A stretch of 64,000 nt of DNA from Exophiala sp. HKRS030 (Eukaryota > Ascomycota > Eurotiomycetes > Chaetothyriales > Herpotrichiellaceae): contig JAHWDD010000004.1 of assembly GCA_023897205.1 (NCBI GenBank), forward strand, positions 496,001 through 560,000, given 5' to 3'. The notes below the pieces were generated by a model. The model saw only the letters and a program-made list of their open reading frames with translations, had not been told where the DNA came from and ran no database searches. Below, piece by piece: positions 31,826 to 41,814 of this stretch. The position numbers were made by a program, and so were the translations under genes. Numbering within the stretch: position 1 is the first letter of the stretch; every line of letters starts with the position of its first letter.

Positions 31826-32841
31826 ATGTTTGGAGTAGATCTAGGGGGCGGTATAAGATAGACTGTACAGAAAAGTGCCTATATATCATGCTCAACCTTA
31901 AAACCCGGAGACGAGCAAGTCAGGGGAACACTCCTCAGGATTACGTATATTGCATCCTGCTCATAACGCGAGCATTACGAAAAAGTCATGGCGGAGCAAG
32001 CCTTTGGTCAGTCGTGATTCGTGAAGCGTCCAGTTGATCAACGGCGTGAAAATCTGGGGCGAACCGTCGTGGGGAAGTAATTAAATCATGGTCGACTCGA
32101 CGAGTGCCTTTGAGCGTAAGTACGATATATGAAGGCAAGGACAAGATTGCCGAGATGTCCTTTACTACATGGTATGATGCCGACACACATGTTGGCCCAA
32201 CATTTCTCATACACACGTGGGTGAGTAATGGAGAGAAAATAAATCGTCAACCGGTGCAAGACCAAGGAATGAATGACGTAGACCCGAGGCTGCAAAGCTT
32301 CCCATCAACGCGTTTTGTCAGGGCGGAAGGAGCCACCAGATAAGGCCAACCCGTGCCTGCCACCCCGTAGATGACCTCCTGCCAAATCTTAAGTGCTTTA
32401 TTCTACTTTTGTTGGCAGTTGTACCAGATGCCCGTGCCTGCCAGTTTCATGACCAGTCTTGGTCAATGCTTGGCAGAACCACAATTTAGAATGCCAATAA
32501 AAGCAGAAACGGTAGAAATAGGTCTGATTCCTCGTCCTCATCACCTGCAAGTCAAGTGGCGATCCCTGGGTGGCTCTCCCTCGTCTTGACCATCGTCTCG
32601 GCAGCCTTGGTTAAACTTCTCGGCGACAATTGGCATAAACTTAGGGGTTGAAATCTTGCTGTAACAATGATCTCATGTTGGAACTTATTCCCATGTCTTG
32701 GTAAATAAAGGTAAGTCGTGTTTAGCGCTCACGGCCTGCGCTCGTTTTGTTCCATAGGTAAGGTCTAGAAGAATTTCTTTCTTGCCCATCTGTGCTTTTC
32801 CCAAGCCGTCTGCCGCATCAGGTTTACCACAAGTGATTGTG
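31826..32841. other. Intergenic region upstream of the NADPH oxidase
   Basis: Contains the NADPH oxidase promoter. Frames at 31986-32343 show no family motif. The frame of the oxidase is open upstream of its ATG only from a TTG at 32782. Confidence 0.5.
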
Positions 32842-34872
32842 ATGGCCGAAAACGAGACCTTCCTCACGCAAAAAGAAATCGACGAGTTTGTCTCTGCCCT
32901 GGACAAGGACAATGATGGCTGCATATCCTACGAAGAACTCGAGTTAAAGTTGGATGCCGTTTATAAAGAACTCCAGCCAAATGCCAAATCTTACAACCTA
33001 CACCATGAATCGAGAACGCATGCTCGTCACGAGTTTCTGCGCGGTGTCATGGGTTCCGAAAAGACAACTATTCCAGCAGAAGATTTCAAGAAAATCGTAG
33101 CATCCTGGAACATCCCTTCTTTGGAGGAAGACAAGAAAGCCGCCAAAGAGGAGGACGATTACATGAAGAACATTTCCTGGGGAAGAAGATTGAGAGCCAT
33201 CTGGGAAGTCGATGGACCTGAGTACTTGTTTCTGGCATTTGTTGTTGGTTGGCAGATTGGCCTTGGTGTTTGGCAATGCGTCAAATATGCCACTGGACCC
33301 GAATATCAAGCCGCCTTGGGCTGGGGTGTTGGTTTCGCAAAGGCATGCGCCGGAGCCCTATATCCGACATTATTCTTCATGCTGCTCAGCATGTCACGCT
33401 GGTTTTCTACCATCATGCGGAAGTCTTATTACATCTCGAGAGTCATCAATTGGGATTTGAGTCAGTCCTTCCACGTTAAGATTTCCTGCGTGGCAATAGC
33501 ACTGGCAACTCTCCATGCTATCGGCCATCTCAGCGGTTCTTTCGTTTTTGGAAGTCGAGCCAATCGTCAAGAAGCTGTTGCTGCACTCCTTGGGCCAGAC
33601 GCTGTCCCTCGGCCATATGTTGCATATGTGCGCTCTACACCAGGATGGACAGGCCTCACCGCCCTCGGATTGTTCTATCTCCTAGCTCTTCTCAGTATGC
33701 CTTACGTTCGATCGTATTCTTATGAGATCTTCCAGCTTGGGCATCTCCTGATGTTTCCGATAATCGGGTTGCTTATGGCCCATGGCACTGCTGCCCTCCT
33801 TCAGTTCCCCATGCTCGGCATCGTCCTGGCTTTCCCAACGGCTTTTGTCTTCGTGGAACGTCTGCTGCGCATCCTGAAAGGCTTTCACAAACTGCCTGCT
33901 AGTCTCGAAATCTTGGACGAGGAAACAGTCCGTATCAATCTTACTATGCCAAAGCACCGTCTCTGGCGATACAAAGCGGGACAGTATATCTTTCTGCAGG
34001 TACCACAAATATCTTTCTTCCAATGGCACCCGTTCACCATCTCTACCTGCATTGGTCGCGAGATGTCATTGCACATCAAAACCGATGGAGACTGGACAGG
34101 TAAGCTACGGGAGTTAAAAGATCTGAAGTACGTCGGCATCGATGGTCCATTCGGTGCCCCTGCCCAAAGATTCTACGATTTCGACCAAGCTATCATTGTA
34201 GGAGCAGGAATTGGAGTGACGCCATTCTCTGGAATTCTCAATGATTTACAAACACGAGAAGATCATCACTGGAATCAGCGAAGAGATTCAACTTCGACCA
34301 ATGAATCGAATGATATTGCTGTACCAGCTGAAACGAGCCAAAGAGCGCCCGGTCAAGGCAGCGTTCTGGCTAACATCAATGAAAAGTCAATTGATCTAGA
34401 AAAATATCGCCGTGTAGACTTTCATTGGGTTGTGCGGGATAAGAATTACTTGCTTTGGTTTTCCGACCTTTTAAACCGAATATCATCAGACAGCGATTCG
34501 CATAATCCAAATCTCGATATTCGCATCCACAATCACCTCACCAAGAAGCGCAAGGATATTTCGACACATGTCTACCGCTGTCTGCTCGAGAAACACCGTT
34601 CAGAAGCCCAGCCCATGTCTCCGGTCACGGGTTTAATTGCACCAACACATTTCGGTCGTCCTGACTTCCCTAAAATCATGAACGATCATTACGACGATAT
34701 GGTCAAGTTGTTTGCACGAGATAAAACCAGAAAGCGGAAGGTCGGAGTCTTCTTCTGTGGTGCACCCATCATTGGACATACTCTTGCCGATTTGTGTCAC
34801 CAGATGACGCTAAGAGGGCGAGAAGATGGAAGTGAGGTCGAGTATCACTTCATGATTGAGGTCTTTGGCTAG
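32842..34872 (+). CDS. noxC: EF-hand NADPH oxidase (NoxC type)
   Basis: A single exon of 676 residues from the first ATG in frame. An EF-hand loop DKDNDGCISYEE at 21-32 opens the protein, which separates NoxC from NoxA and NoxB. A cytosolic linker ending near SWGRRLRAIWEV leads to the ferric-reductase membrane domain, with haem-binding histidines in LHAIGHLSG and in LGHLLMFPIIGLLMAHG. The flavin-binding segment is WHPFTISTC and the NADPH-binding segments are GAGIGVTPFSGIL and FFCGAPIIGHTLADLC; the C-terminus EYHFMIEVFG is family-typical. It should transfer electrons from NADPH through FAD and two haems to oxygen, making superoxide across a membrane, with calcium control through the EF hand. 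Known roles in other fungi are in sexual development and stress. A low-complexity insert (about 480-515) splits the NADPH lobe. Confidence 0.9.
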   Translation: MAENETFLTQKEIDEFVSALDKDNDGCISYEELELKLDAVYKELQPNAKSYNLHHESRTHARHEFLRGVMGSEKTTIPAEDFKKIVASWNIPSLEEDKKAAKEEDDYMKNISWGRRLRAIWEVDGPEYLFLAFVVGWQIGLGVWQCVKYATGPEYQAALGWGVGFAKACAGALYPTLFFMLLSMSRWFSTIMRKSYYISRVINWDLSQSFHVKISCVAIALATLHAIGHLSGSFVFGSRANRQEAVAALLGPDAVPRPYVAYVRSTPGWTGLTALGLFYLLALLSMPYVRSYSYEIFQLGHLLMFPIIGLLMAHGTAALLQFPMLGIVLAFPTAFVFVERLLRILKGFHKLPASLEILDEETVRINLTMPKHRLWRYKAGQYIFLQVPQISFFQWHPFTISTCIGREMSLHIKTDGDWTGKLRELKDLKYVGIDGPFGAPAQRFYDFDQAIIVGAGIGVTPFSGILNDLQTREDHHWNQRRDSTSTNESNDIAVPAETSQRAPGQGSVLANINEKSIDLEKYRRVDFHWVVRDKNYLLWFSDLLNRISSDSDSHNPNLDIRIHNHLTKKRKDISTHVYRCLLEKHRSEAQPMSPVTGLIAPTHFGRPDFPKIMNDHYDDMVKLFARDKTRKRKVGVFFCGAPIIGHTLADLCHQMTLRGREDGSEVEYHFMIEVFG

Positions 34873-35253
34873 GTTGAGGTTTGATTGTAGCAAGCATTTA
34901 GATAGGAATATGATTTTTTTCTCACTTCCTACTATCTTTTACGGTCTGCATATCGTACACATTCTCATAATTCGGTTTGGGGCCACAATCTACCCCTTCC
35001 TAGATATGCTTGGGGCGAAGTTGGACACAACAGGCAGGGTTGGGTCCAAAACTCTAGCGTTTCCACTTAAATGTGAATGACGCCTGTTTGTACAGGCATA
35101 TCTAGCAACCAGCAGACCGCAGTTGCAGCACCGCCACAGGGTTGCCTCAAGCGAAAATCCTACAAAAGTGGCGATGAGAACAACTCCCTACATCTAACTC
35201 GCTTCTCTCCAGTCACATGGGTTCGCAACCACTGTACGCAACAAGGAGACACA
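34873..35253. other. Spacer between the NADPH oxidase and the 96-residue gene
   Basis: 3' flank of the oxidase. The frame of the next gene is open back to an ATG at 35077, so its N-terminus could be 59 residues longer; that extension is not protein-family-like. Confidence 0.45.
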
Positions 35254-35544
35254 ATGAAAAGGAAACGGAACGACGAGGCGGACCCGAGTGTCATCACAAA
35301 GGACGAGAAATTGACGCTCAGGCTGTTGGATGAGCTCCCTTTTCGACCGCGTCCTTCAAAGAAACAAGTTGGTCATCTCACGTTCTTCGACCTCAGCAAG
35401 AAAGCCGGTCCAACGTCTGCGAAGAGGATGAAGGTGGATGGTGAATGGGACGAAAGCATCGACCTGGATGGTGTTCGCGATGTGGATATGAGCGATGACC
35501 GTTGCCAGGAAGTCGAAGAGGGAGACATTGAGATGGAAATGTGA
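35254..35544 (+). CDS. Small charged protein, possibly nuclear
   Basis: A 96-residue frame starting MKRKRNDEADP with a good start context (ACACAATGA). It has an N-terminal KRKR cluster that could act as a nuclear localisation signal, a central segment LTLRLLDELPFRPRPSKKQVGHLTFFDL that looks like a folded or short linear motif, and an acidic C-terminus rich in Asp, Glu and Met. I do not recognise a family. It lies between the oxidase and ARP6 on the same strand, separated from each by more than 350 nt. It may be longer at the N-terminus (start 35077) or may not be a gene at all. Confidence 0.42.
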   Translation: MKRKRNDEADPSVITKDEKLTLRLLDELPFRPRPSKKQVGHLTFFDLSKKAGPTSAKRMKVDGEWDESIDLDGVRDVDMSDDRCQEVEEGDIEMEM

Positions 35545-36142
35545 GGAGATGGTATAAGGGAACTGCATATAAAGCAGTACAATTGCAAATGTCATATGGA
35601 ACAGTGAAACGTTGGTTGTCACATACGCCTCGACTGATACGCAATCTACCTTTCCAGGAGGACTTCTTTTGCCATTGGCATTCAGGTCATTCCGATCCAG
35701 AAGAGGGATTTTATGCAATCATCTACCTGACTGGACATCATTCGTCCTTTCATGAATCCGAGACATCTTCTGCACGGCGTCGTCTACGCTGACCAAACAT
35801 CAACTGGATCTGCAAGTCTTGCGATTTTAGATGACGATTTTTCACTGTTTCTCATTGTAAAGGCGTGGATCTACTGAAAGAGGAGTGAGGGAAGAAAGTC
35901 GATGCACCATCACTGAGTTCTTGGGCGTCTATGGTAAACCGTAGTTAGGTATACTGCGAGGTCTTCTACTACTCACGTAATTTTCTCCGAGGGACATGTG
36001 CGACTGGACTTCTCTGACGTGACTTGAATATTTCCACAGACTGTAACAATTACTGCAGTCATTTTTTTTTGGCAATATTGCCTGGTTTGTTTCTGCAATA
36101 ACCGGAAGCGGCATACTATGGCAACTCTCACTAAATCCTAAC
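35545..36142. other. Intergenic region upstream of ARP6
   Basis: No coding frame supported; should contain the ARP6 promoter. An 8-nt T run lies at about 36063-36070. Confidence 0.45.
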
Positions 36143-37645
36143 ATGGCCCCTCGAACCTCACGAGCATCTGCGCGCGCAGTTCCTGGTCTCCCCTCCAAGA
36201 CATTTGTACTTGACAATGGCGCATACAGTATCAAAGCAGGATTTGCGCCAGGTCGGTCCGCGTCAGACACAGAAGCCGTTTTGAATTGTCACATAATCCC
36301 GAATGCCCTTGTGAGGACACGCGACCGCAAGACATATGTCGGGGTTGAATCGAAAGAAATTGCGCAATGGAGCGAGGCCCTGTTCCGTCGACCCGTCGAG
36401 AATGGGCAGGTTGTGAGTTGGGAAGCACAGAAAGACATCTGGGATCAGTCTTTCTTCGATGAGAGGACTGCACATAAGGATGTATTTGTGAAGAATCCTG
36501 AGGAAACGACACTGCTTTTCACTGAACCCCCGAATGCCCTACCGGCGATGCAGAAGCATGCTGATGAGATCATCATGGAGGAGTGGCAGTTTGGTGGTTA
36601 TACAAGGATGATCGGTAGGTACGACGACTAAGATTTTCTCAGCTACGACAGCGCATAATCTGATAACATAGCAGGCTCCTCACTTAATGCCTATAACGAT
36701 CTCCACCCTCTCTTCGAAGAAAACTGGACGCCAAAGTCAGAGCCAACCGCCGATCTGCCGATGGAATGCCTGCTGGTTATCGACAGCGGCTATAGTCATA
36801 CCACAGTAACACCTCTATATAATGGAAGACCTCTGCACCGCGCAATTCGACGGCTCGACTTTGCAGGTAAACACTTCACAAACTTGTTGAAAGAGGTTAT
36901 TTCAGTCAGACATTTCGACCTCCATCAAGATACTAAGATAGTGAATGACATTAAAGAGGATGTGTGCTTTGTCAGTGAGGACTTCAAAGAGGATTTGGAG
37001 AGGACTTGGAAAGGCAACAAGAAACGACAAGCAGCGCTGCCGAGCAAGAAGGAAGGTCACGAGATGGATCTGGACCAGCCATCAGATGTTGTTCAAGTGG
37101 ACTATGTACTCCCGGACGGCATTCATCTTCTTCGAGGTTTCTCCCGACCTCATGATCCCAGTGCTGCCGCGAAGAAGCGCAAGCAAGCGGCTCTGCTACA
37201 CTCGAACCCACTTGATGCTGAAGTATCCATGACATTGGGCAACGAACGATTTTCAATTCCCGAAATCATATTCTCACCATCCGACATAGGCTCAAAACAA
37301 CCTGGACTTGCCGATATCGTGATGCAATCAATGTGCGTACTACCACCACTCATACAAGCCACCATGTTGAGCAATATCCTTGTTGTGGGTGGAAGTGCGA
37401 AAATCCCCGGCTTCAACTCGCGTTTGGAAGCAGAACTCCGGAGTCGATTCAAGACTGAATGGAAGATCAGAGTCAGGAGTCAGAATGATCCGATCACGTC
37501 GAATTGGCTAGGAGGTGCTCGCATGGCGAGCAAATCACCGGAGGTCGTGAGGGAATATGGTGTCACAAGGGAAGAATATCTCGAGCATGGCAGTGCTTGG
37601 ACTGCTCGAAGATTCCTTAATGGAGGATCAGGAAAGGGTTCATGA
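36143..37645 (+). CDS. ARP6: ARP6, actin-related protein of the SWR1 complex
   Basis: Two exons (36143-36614, 36675-37645) with a 60-nt intron (GTAGGT to AGCAG) give 480 residues. The actin-fold opening is KTFVLDNGAYSIKAGFA; phosphate-binding region 2 is LLVIDSGYSHTTVTPLYNGRPL. ADP-binding and C-terminal segments include NILVVGGSAKIPGFNSRLEAELR and the family ending SNWLGGARMAS. Arp6-specific features are the early NALVRTRDRKTYVG and the block LLFTEPPNALPAMQKHADEIIMEEWQF. The protein works in SWR1, which exchanges H2A for H2A.Z in chromatin. A Lys/Arg-rich insert with AAAKKRKQAALL near residue 300 could aid nuclear import. Length is slightly above yeast Arp6 (438), from inserts. Confident. 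Confidence 0.92.
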
Positions 37646-38244
37646 AACTCTCTCAAAAACCCAAGGATCATCTCTACGAAACTCTGAGCAGCAATTATCC
37701 TGGATTGCGCAACGTTCAGAAGTCAGCCTTAGCCCAAAAGAAGCTCTCCCTCTGATCGGTCTGAAGCTGCAAGAAGCATGACATGAGCTGACACTAATTG
37801 CTTGCTCTCACTAAGCTCAACAGACCTGCGCGGTACTGGAATCATCGCTCGATACGACCGCTTCCACTGCCAGGCGTCACTTCAGTCACTACACAATCAG
37901 AAAAATTTACAGTCATGCTATGATGTATCGGAATTGATAACCTCCGTCATCATCAGTGCCAGCATTGAAGGAAGTTTCAAATGACTGGAAACGGTTGAAC
38001 GGATCGAGATTATATCATTTTCACGTTCCTTCAGCCAGCTTCACCCGAAAGGGTCATGTAACTTACTCGCCGCTAATCTCAAACGTTCTCCACGTTTTCC
38101 GCTCTCAATCATCATGTCATTTGTCAGGTACGTATCAGAATACGACACTACAGCTAGGAGGAAGGACGAGGCCATATTGAACACAGAGCGCTCAACCATT
38201 TTGCGGATAAAATTTCGATCTGACACAAAGTCAACATTAGTCCG
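37646..38244. other. Convergent intergenic spacer
   Basis: Between ARP6 and a minus-strand membrane-protein gene. No gene seen. Confidence 0.45.
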
Positions 38245-38695
38245 TCAAAAGGATACGACATCCACAGAGCCACTCACTTTACACACCTTCGATGTCGCTC
38301 CACTTGGAAGACTAGTTATCCAACCTTCCCAGCACGCATCCATGCCAGTGTTCAACTCCGCCATCGCTCCTCTCCCCTGGAATTCCTTAAGCTCTCCTGA
38401 GAATGCGTCCTTTAGGCCGTCAATTAGCCTCTCTCGCTCCAGACTAAGAACGGCCATTGTGCCAGGACGTACTCCTACCTGTCATACCATGCTGATCATG
38501 GGCATTTTGTGCTTCAGGGTCGGCACCCGCCACACGCCCACGCTCTGCATCGGTCTGTGGCTCTTCATTCTTCCAGCGGTGGTACCGCAGTCTTTTGTTC
38601 ACCAGCCATGCTGTTGAGAGTAGAAGTGCTCCCATGCCTGCGACGCACACGATGGCAAGACCACCGATGACGGGCGATGGGAGGGCGCTTGGCAT
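38245..38695 (-). CDS. Single-pass membrane protein of unknown function
   Basis: Two exons (38695-38479 and 38396-38245) with an 82-nt intron (donor GTAGGA, GCTAAT branch, CTCAG acceptor) give 122 residues; the splice restores frame exactly. The N-terminus is short and uncharged, followed by one strong helix at about 9-32 (VIGGLAIVCVAGMGALLLST) and then a basic cluster NKRLRYHRW. By the positive-inside rule this puts the C-terminus in the cytosol. The remainder is hydrophilic, ending KVSGSVDVVSF. No family is recognised. The intron model is by eye; without splicing the second frame ends after ten more residues. Confidence 0.5.
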
Positions 38696-39479
38696 GCTGC
38701 CTTGGCTTGGAACTTGTTGGAGGTTTTTTTTAAGTGATGAAGCGTGACAACGATTTCATTCAAGCTCCATCAAGTTTGGAACAGGAGATCTCTTTGTTAT
38801 CTTGCGATAGGCAGAGGTAAATTCTCTACGGTGCGCCGAGAAAATTTCGACAATGTTTTGGATGTCGAAGATTTCGGACGGTCGCATTGATGAGCGATGT
38901 TAAAAGACGAAGACGTTGCAATTCAACGAGTGGTCACAATTTCTGAAGGAGGTCAAGCCGCAGAAATACAGTCACAACTACTATAAATTTGAAAATGGTG
39001 AATTCCTGACTCTTATGCGCTCTCAAATCATGTCTCATATTCAAGACAGGCTGGTCTAAGCTTGAGACACTAAGAAGGTGACACACAACTCGGTAAGATC
39101 CAGAAAAAGGATTTCCAGATTTGAGGACTTCTCCGATGACTTGCAATCCGAACAGCATTCTGGTCGTGAGATGGTGAGATGTCTACTTCCTAAAAACCGC
39201 ATCACGGGCACTCAAGTCCACCAGTTGTTGTTCATGCTCTTCCATTTTCCACGAATATCACAGCCGAAATCCCTACAAGTATCCCCAAAAGGAACAGCAC
39301 TTCGGTCCAATCGTTGACATCCAGCACCTAGCTCCTCAAGCTCGTACAAATGAATCATAAGCCGACCGCCCAACCTCAACCAAAACCCATTATCAAGTTC
39401 AAAAGATCACGCCATCCCCAAAACCTCCATGCTACCCAATCCAAATGACATGAAATAAAATGTAAACGACCTCCAAAAA
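38696..39479. other. Intergenic region
   Basis: 5' flank of the 122-residue membrane protein and 3' flank of the next minus-strand gene. Only short, motif-free frames. Confidence 0.45.
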
Positions 39480-39938
39480 TCACCGCTCAAAAATCCCCTG
39501 CCAATACCCACCCAAAGCGCCTTTGAGCCAATGAACATGCCTCTCATTAGCACCAGGCACAAGCGACCAACATACCAGCACCAGCATCACATAACCTTGC
39601 ACGAGCATGAACGCGAGCGGCAGCAAGACGATAAACAACATCTGCAATTTCTCCCATGATGATCGCCATATTTCGTGGGCCAGGGCGGAGAGAATGGGTT
39701 CGGGGTCAGGTGAGGGTGGTGGCGGTAGGCGCCGCCGACGGATGCGTGTGTTTGCTGGGTACTTTGGCCGGAGAGGTGTAGATGTGGTAGAGGTCGTTGG
39801 GACCGTGGAGATGGAGGTTGTGCTTGAGATGTTGGAAGTGCTGGAGTTGCTCGAGCTGGTCCAGGTTGAGGCCACCGACGACGACGCTGGTGCGAAGGAA
39901 GAAGAGACGTGGATATCGTAAGGGGATATAGTGGCCAT
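39480..39938 (-). CDS. Tail-anchored-like small membrane protein
   Basis: A 152-residue frame from the first ATG at 39938; the frame is open eight codons further, but only from a TTG. The first half is Ser/Thr-rich (SSSNSSTSNISSTTSISTV) and then Arg/Pro-rich (NTRIRRRRLPPPPSPDPEP). The second half looks folded: LSALAHEIWRSSWEKLQ leads into a long hydrophobic stretch (MLFIVLLPLAFMLVQGYVMLVLVCWSLV, about 100-127), followed by ANERHVHWLKGALGGYWQGIFER. The composition contrast and the amphipathic HEIWRSSWEKLQ argue for a real protein. Family unknown. Confidence 0.55.
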   Translation of the reverse strand: MATISPYDIHVSSSFAPASSSVASTWTSSSNSSTSNISSTTSISTVPTTSTTSTPLRPKYPANTRIRRRRLPPPPSPDPEPILSALAHEIWRSSWEKLQMLFIVLLPLAFMLVQGYVMLVLVCWSLVPGANERHVHWLKGALGGYWQGIFER

Positions 39939-41814
39939 TCTGACTGACGTGTGCGAAGCCAACTCTATCAGAAACGCAAGCGGGATGTTGATAGCTGCTG
40001 ATCAGCTGCTTCGTCCAAGACCCTGGTGTTGTGATCTCCGAGAATGTGTTTATGTTACTTTTAATGCAAGAACTTTGATCTACCAGCCAACCCGAAGGAG
40101 ATGACAGAACTGAGAAGACAGGCCAACAACACGAAGATTTTCTTGTTCTCCTTACTTTTCGAAACAAATACTTCGTCTCCAAAAACAATCAAGCAGGATG
40201 GATAAATACTGCGGTAATGTGAGGACCTCCAACCTCCTACGAAACGATGTTCATCGGAAGGGAAGGCCATAGCCAATGAAAACGGACAAACACACCCACC
40301 CAAAGACAGGGGCACAGAGAGAGACGCACAGAGAGACAAAGAGAAGGAAAGGGGGCAGCATCAACCAACGAAAAAGTCACCTGCCCTAACTAAACAGAAC
40401 GGACGATCTTCTAAAGGGCACGCGACACGACCGCAAAACCAAACCACCACGTGAACAGTTCTATCCCATGTTTCTCCTTTACCTTTACCAAACCCCTTCC
40501 CTCCTCGTCCTCGTACTATCACTGTAATCTGCGGTGGCTCCACATTGTGACAGACACTTGTCCCACCTCCATAATCCACCAAGCCGCAACACGCTCTCAC
40601 CCAGGTGCTGCACGGTCACCGTTCACAGTCTGTCCCAAATTTGCAGCACCCACAAGGAATCATCAGCCCGAACTGTGTCGGCGCGGACCAACGACAAAAC
40701 CCGCGCGCGAGAGAGGAAGGGAAGAGCGCCAAAGGTCGAATCATAGTCGCAGAGCCAACTATCATTTGGATAACTTGTGATTAGCCAGGCACCTATGTAG
40801 ATCGTACTCACAAAGTAACACATTGCTTGGATATATTGAGGCTTAGCTCTACACCTGACTCATAGGTAGTCTTAACCTCCATCTCAAAACCCGGCCATGG
40901 GCCCATGATAAAGTGTCCTAATTGGATGTCCAGACTTCACTCCATCCTCGCTACTCGGATGAGTAGTTGCTAAGTGAAAATCCAAGTGCTAGTGGGGTCC
41001 AAAGTCAAACCCAAGCAGAACTAATAATTCTTTGCGCCGTGGTTCGACCTTGCTGTATTCAAGAGCTACGAATTATGTACTTGCTGGGTTCTTGGATTTG
41101 ACCGGTTCTGGAGCTGAGTACAGAAGTTGTTTAGCAGGGGAAGCAAGTGTCACATCCAGTGGCCGACAGGTGGTGGTGGCGGTTTGCTTGGGACAAGGCT
41201 GGCTGCCCCTTATTGGCACAGGGCTGCGCGTGCAACTCACTCAGTAACTAATTAGTTCAGGTACAGTGTCTAGTTAGCTACCATTGTCAACTTCATTCTT
41301 CTCCCCCACAAGAAAACACTCCTCTCCCGTTTACAGAGACGGTGCGTGTGAATGTCGAAGAGACAACTCTCTGCAAACGCTGATGATGAGTCAAGCGCGA
41401 ACACCGCTGTGGCGGTCTATCAGGCCCAAGGTATCTCAGTTGCTCAGTCATCGGGTGCATGTTTCTCAGTGGAGTCATGGCTTCTAAGTCATTCTGCGTC
41501 ACGAATGACCGAGAGGTCAAAATTCCATTGAATTTGAGGACTTTGCGTGTTTCTGTGTTGGAAATCTATCAGTAGGAATAACCGTGTCGAGTCACTTGGA
41601 GGCTCACATCGACTCATGAACTCGACATCCTGAGACAATCTTATGTACTTTTTTCCTCCTGGATCTCAAGTGAAATAAGTACTAACTAACTTATACTGGT
41701 CGTGTATGGTACAACAGGCTCCTCTGGGTGCGGATTCTGCCACTCTGCTACCAGAAGTTGATCCATCTCCCGCCTATCCATCCATGCTACCATCCATTCA
41801 TGATAATTCATCGA
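39939..41814. other. Intergenic region
   Basis: About 1.9 kb without a supported gene. Several short frames on both strands (40361-40780, 41032-41520) overlap one another and have no motif. The 40260-40360 stretch is rich in ACAGAGAGA units. Confidence 0.5.
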
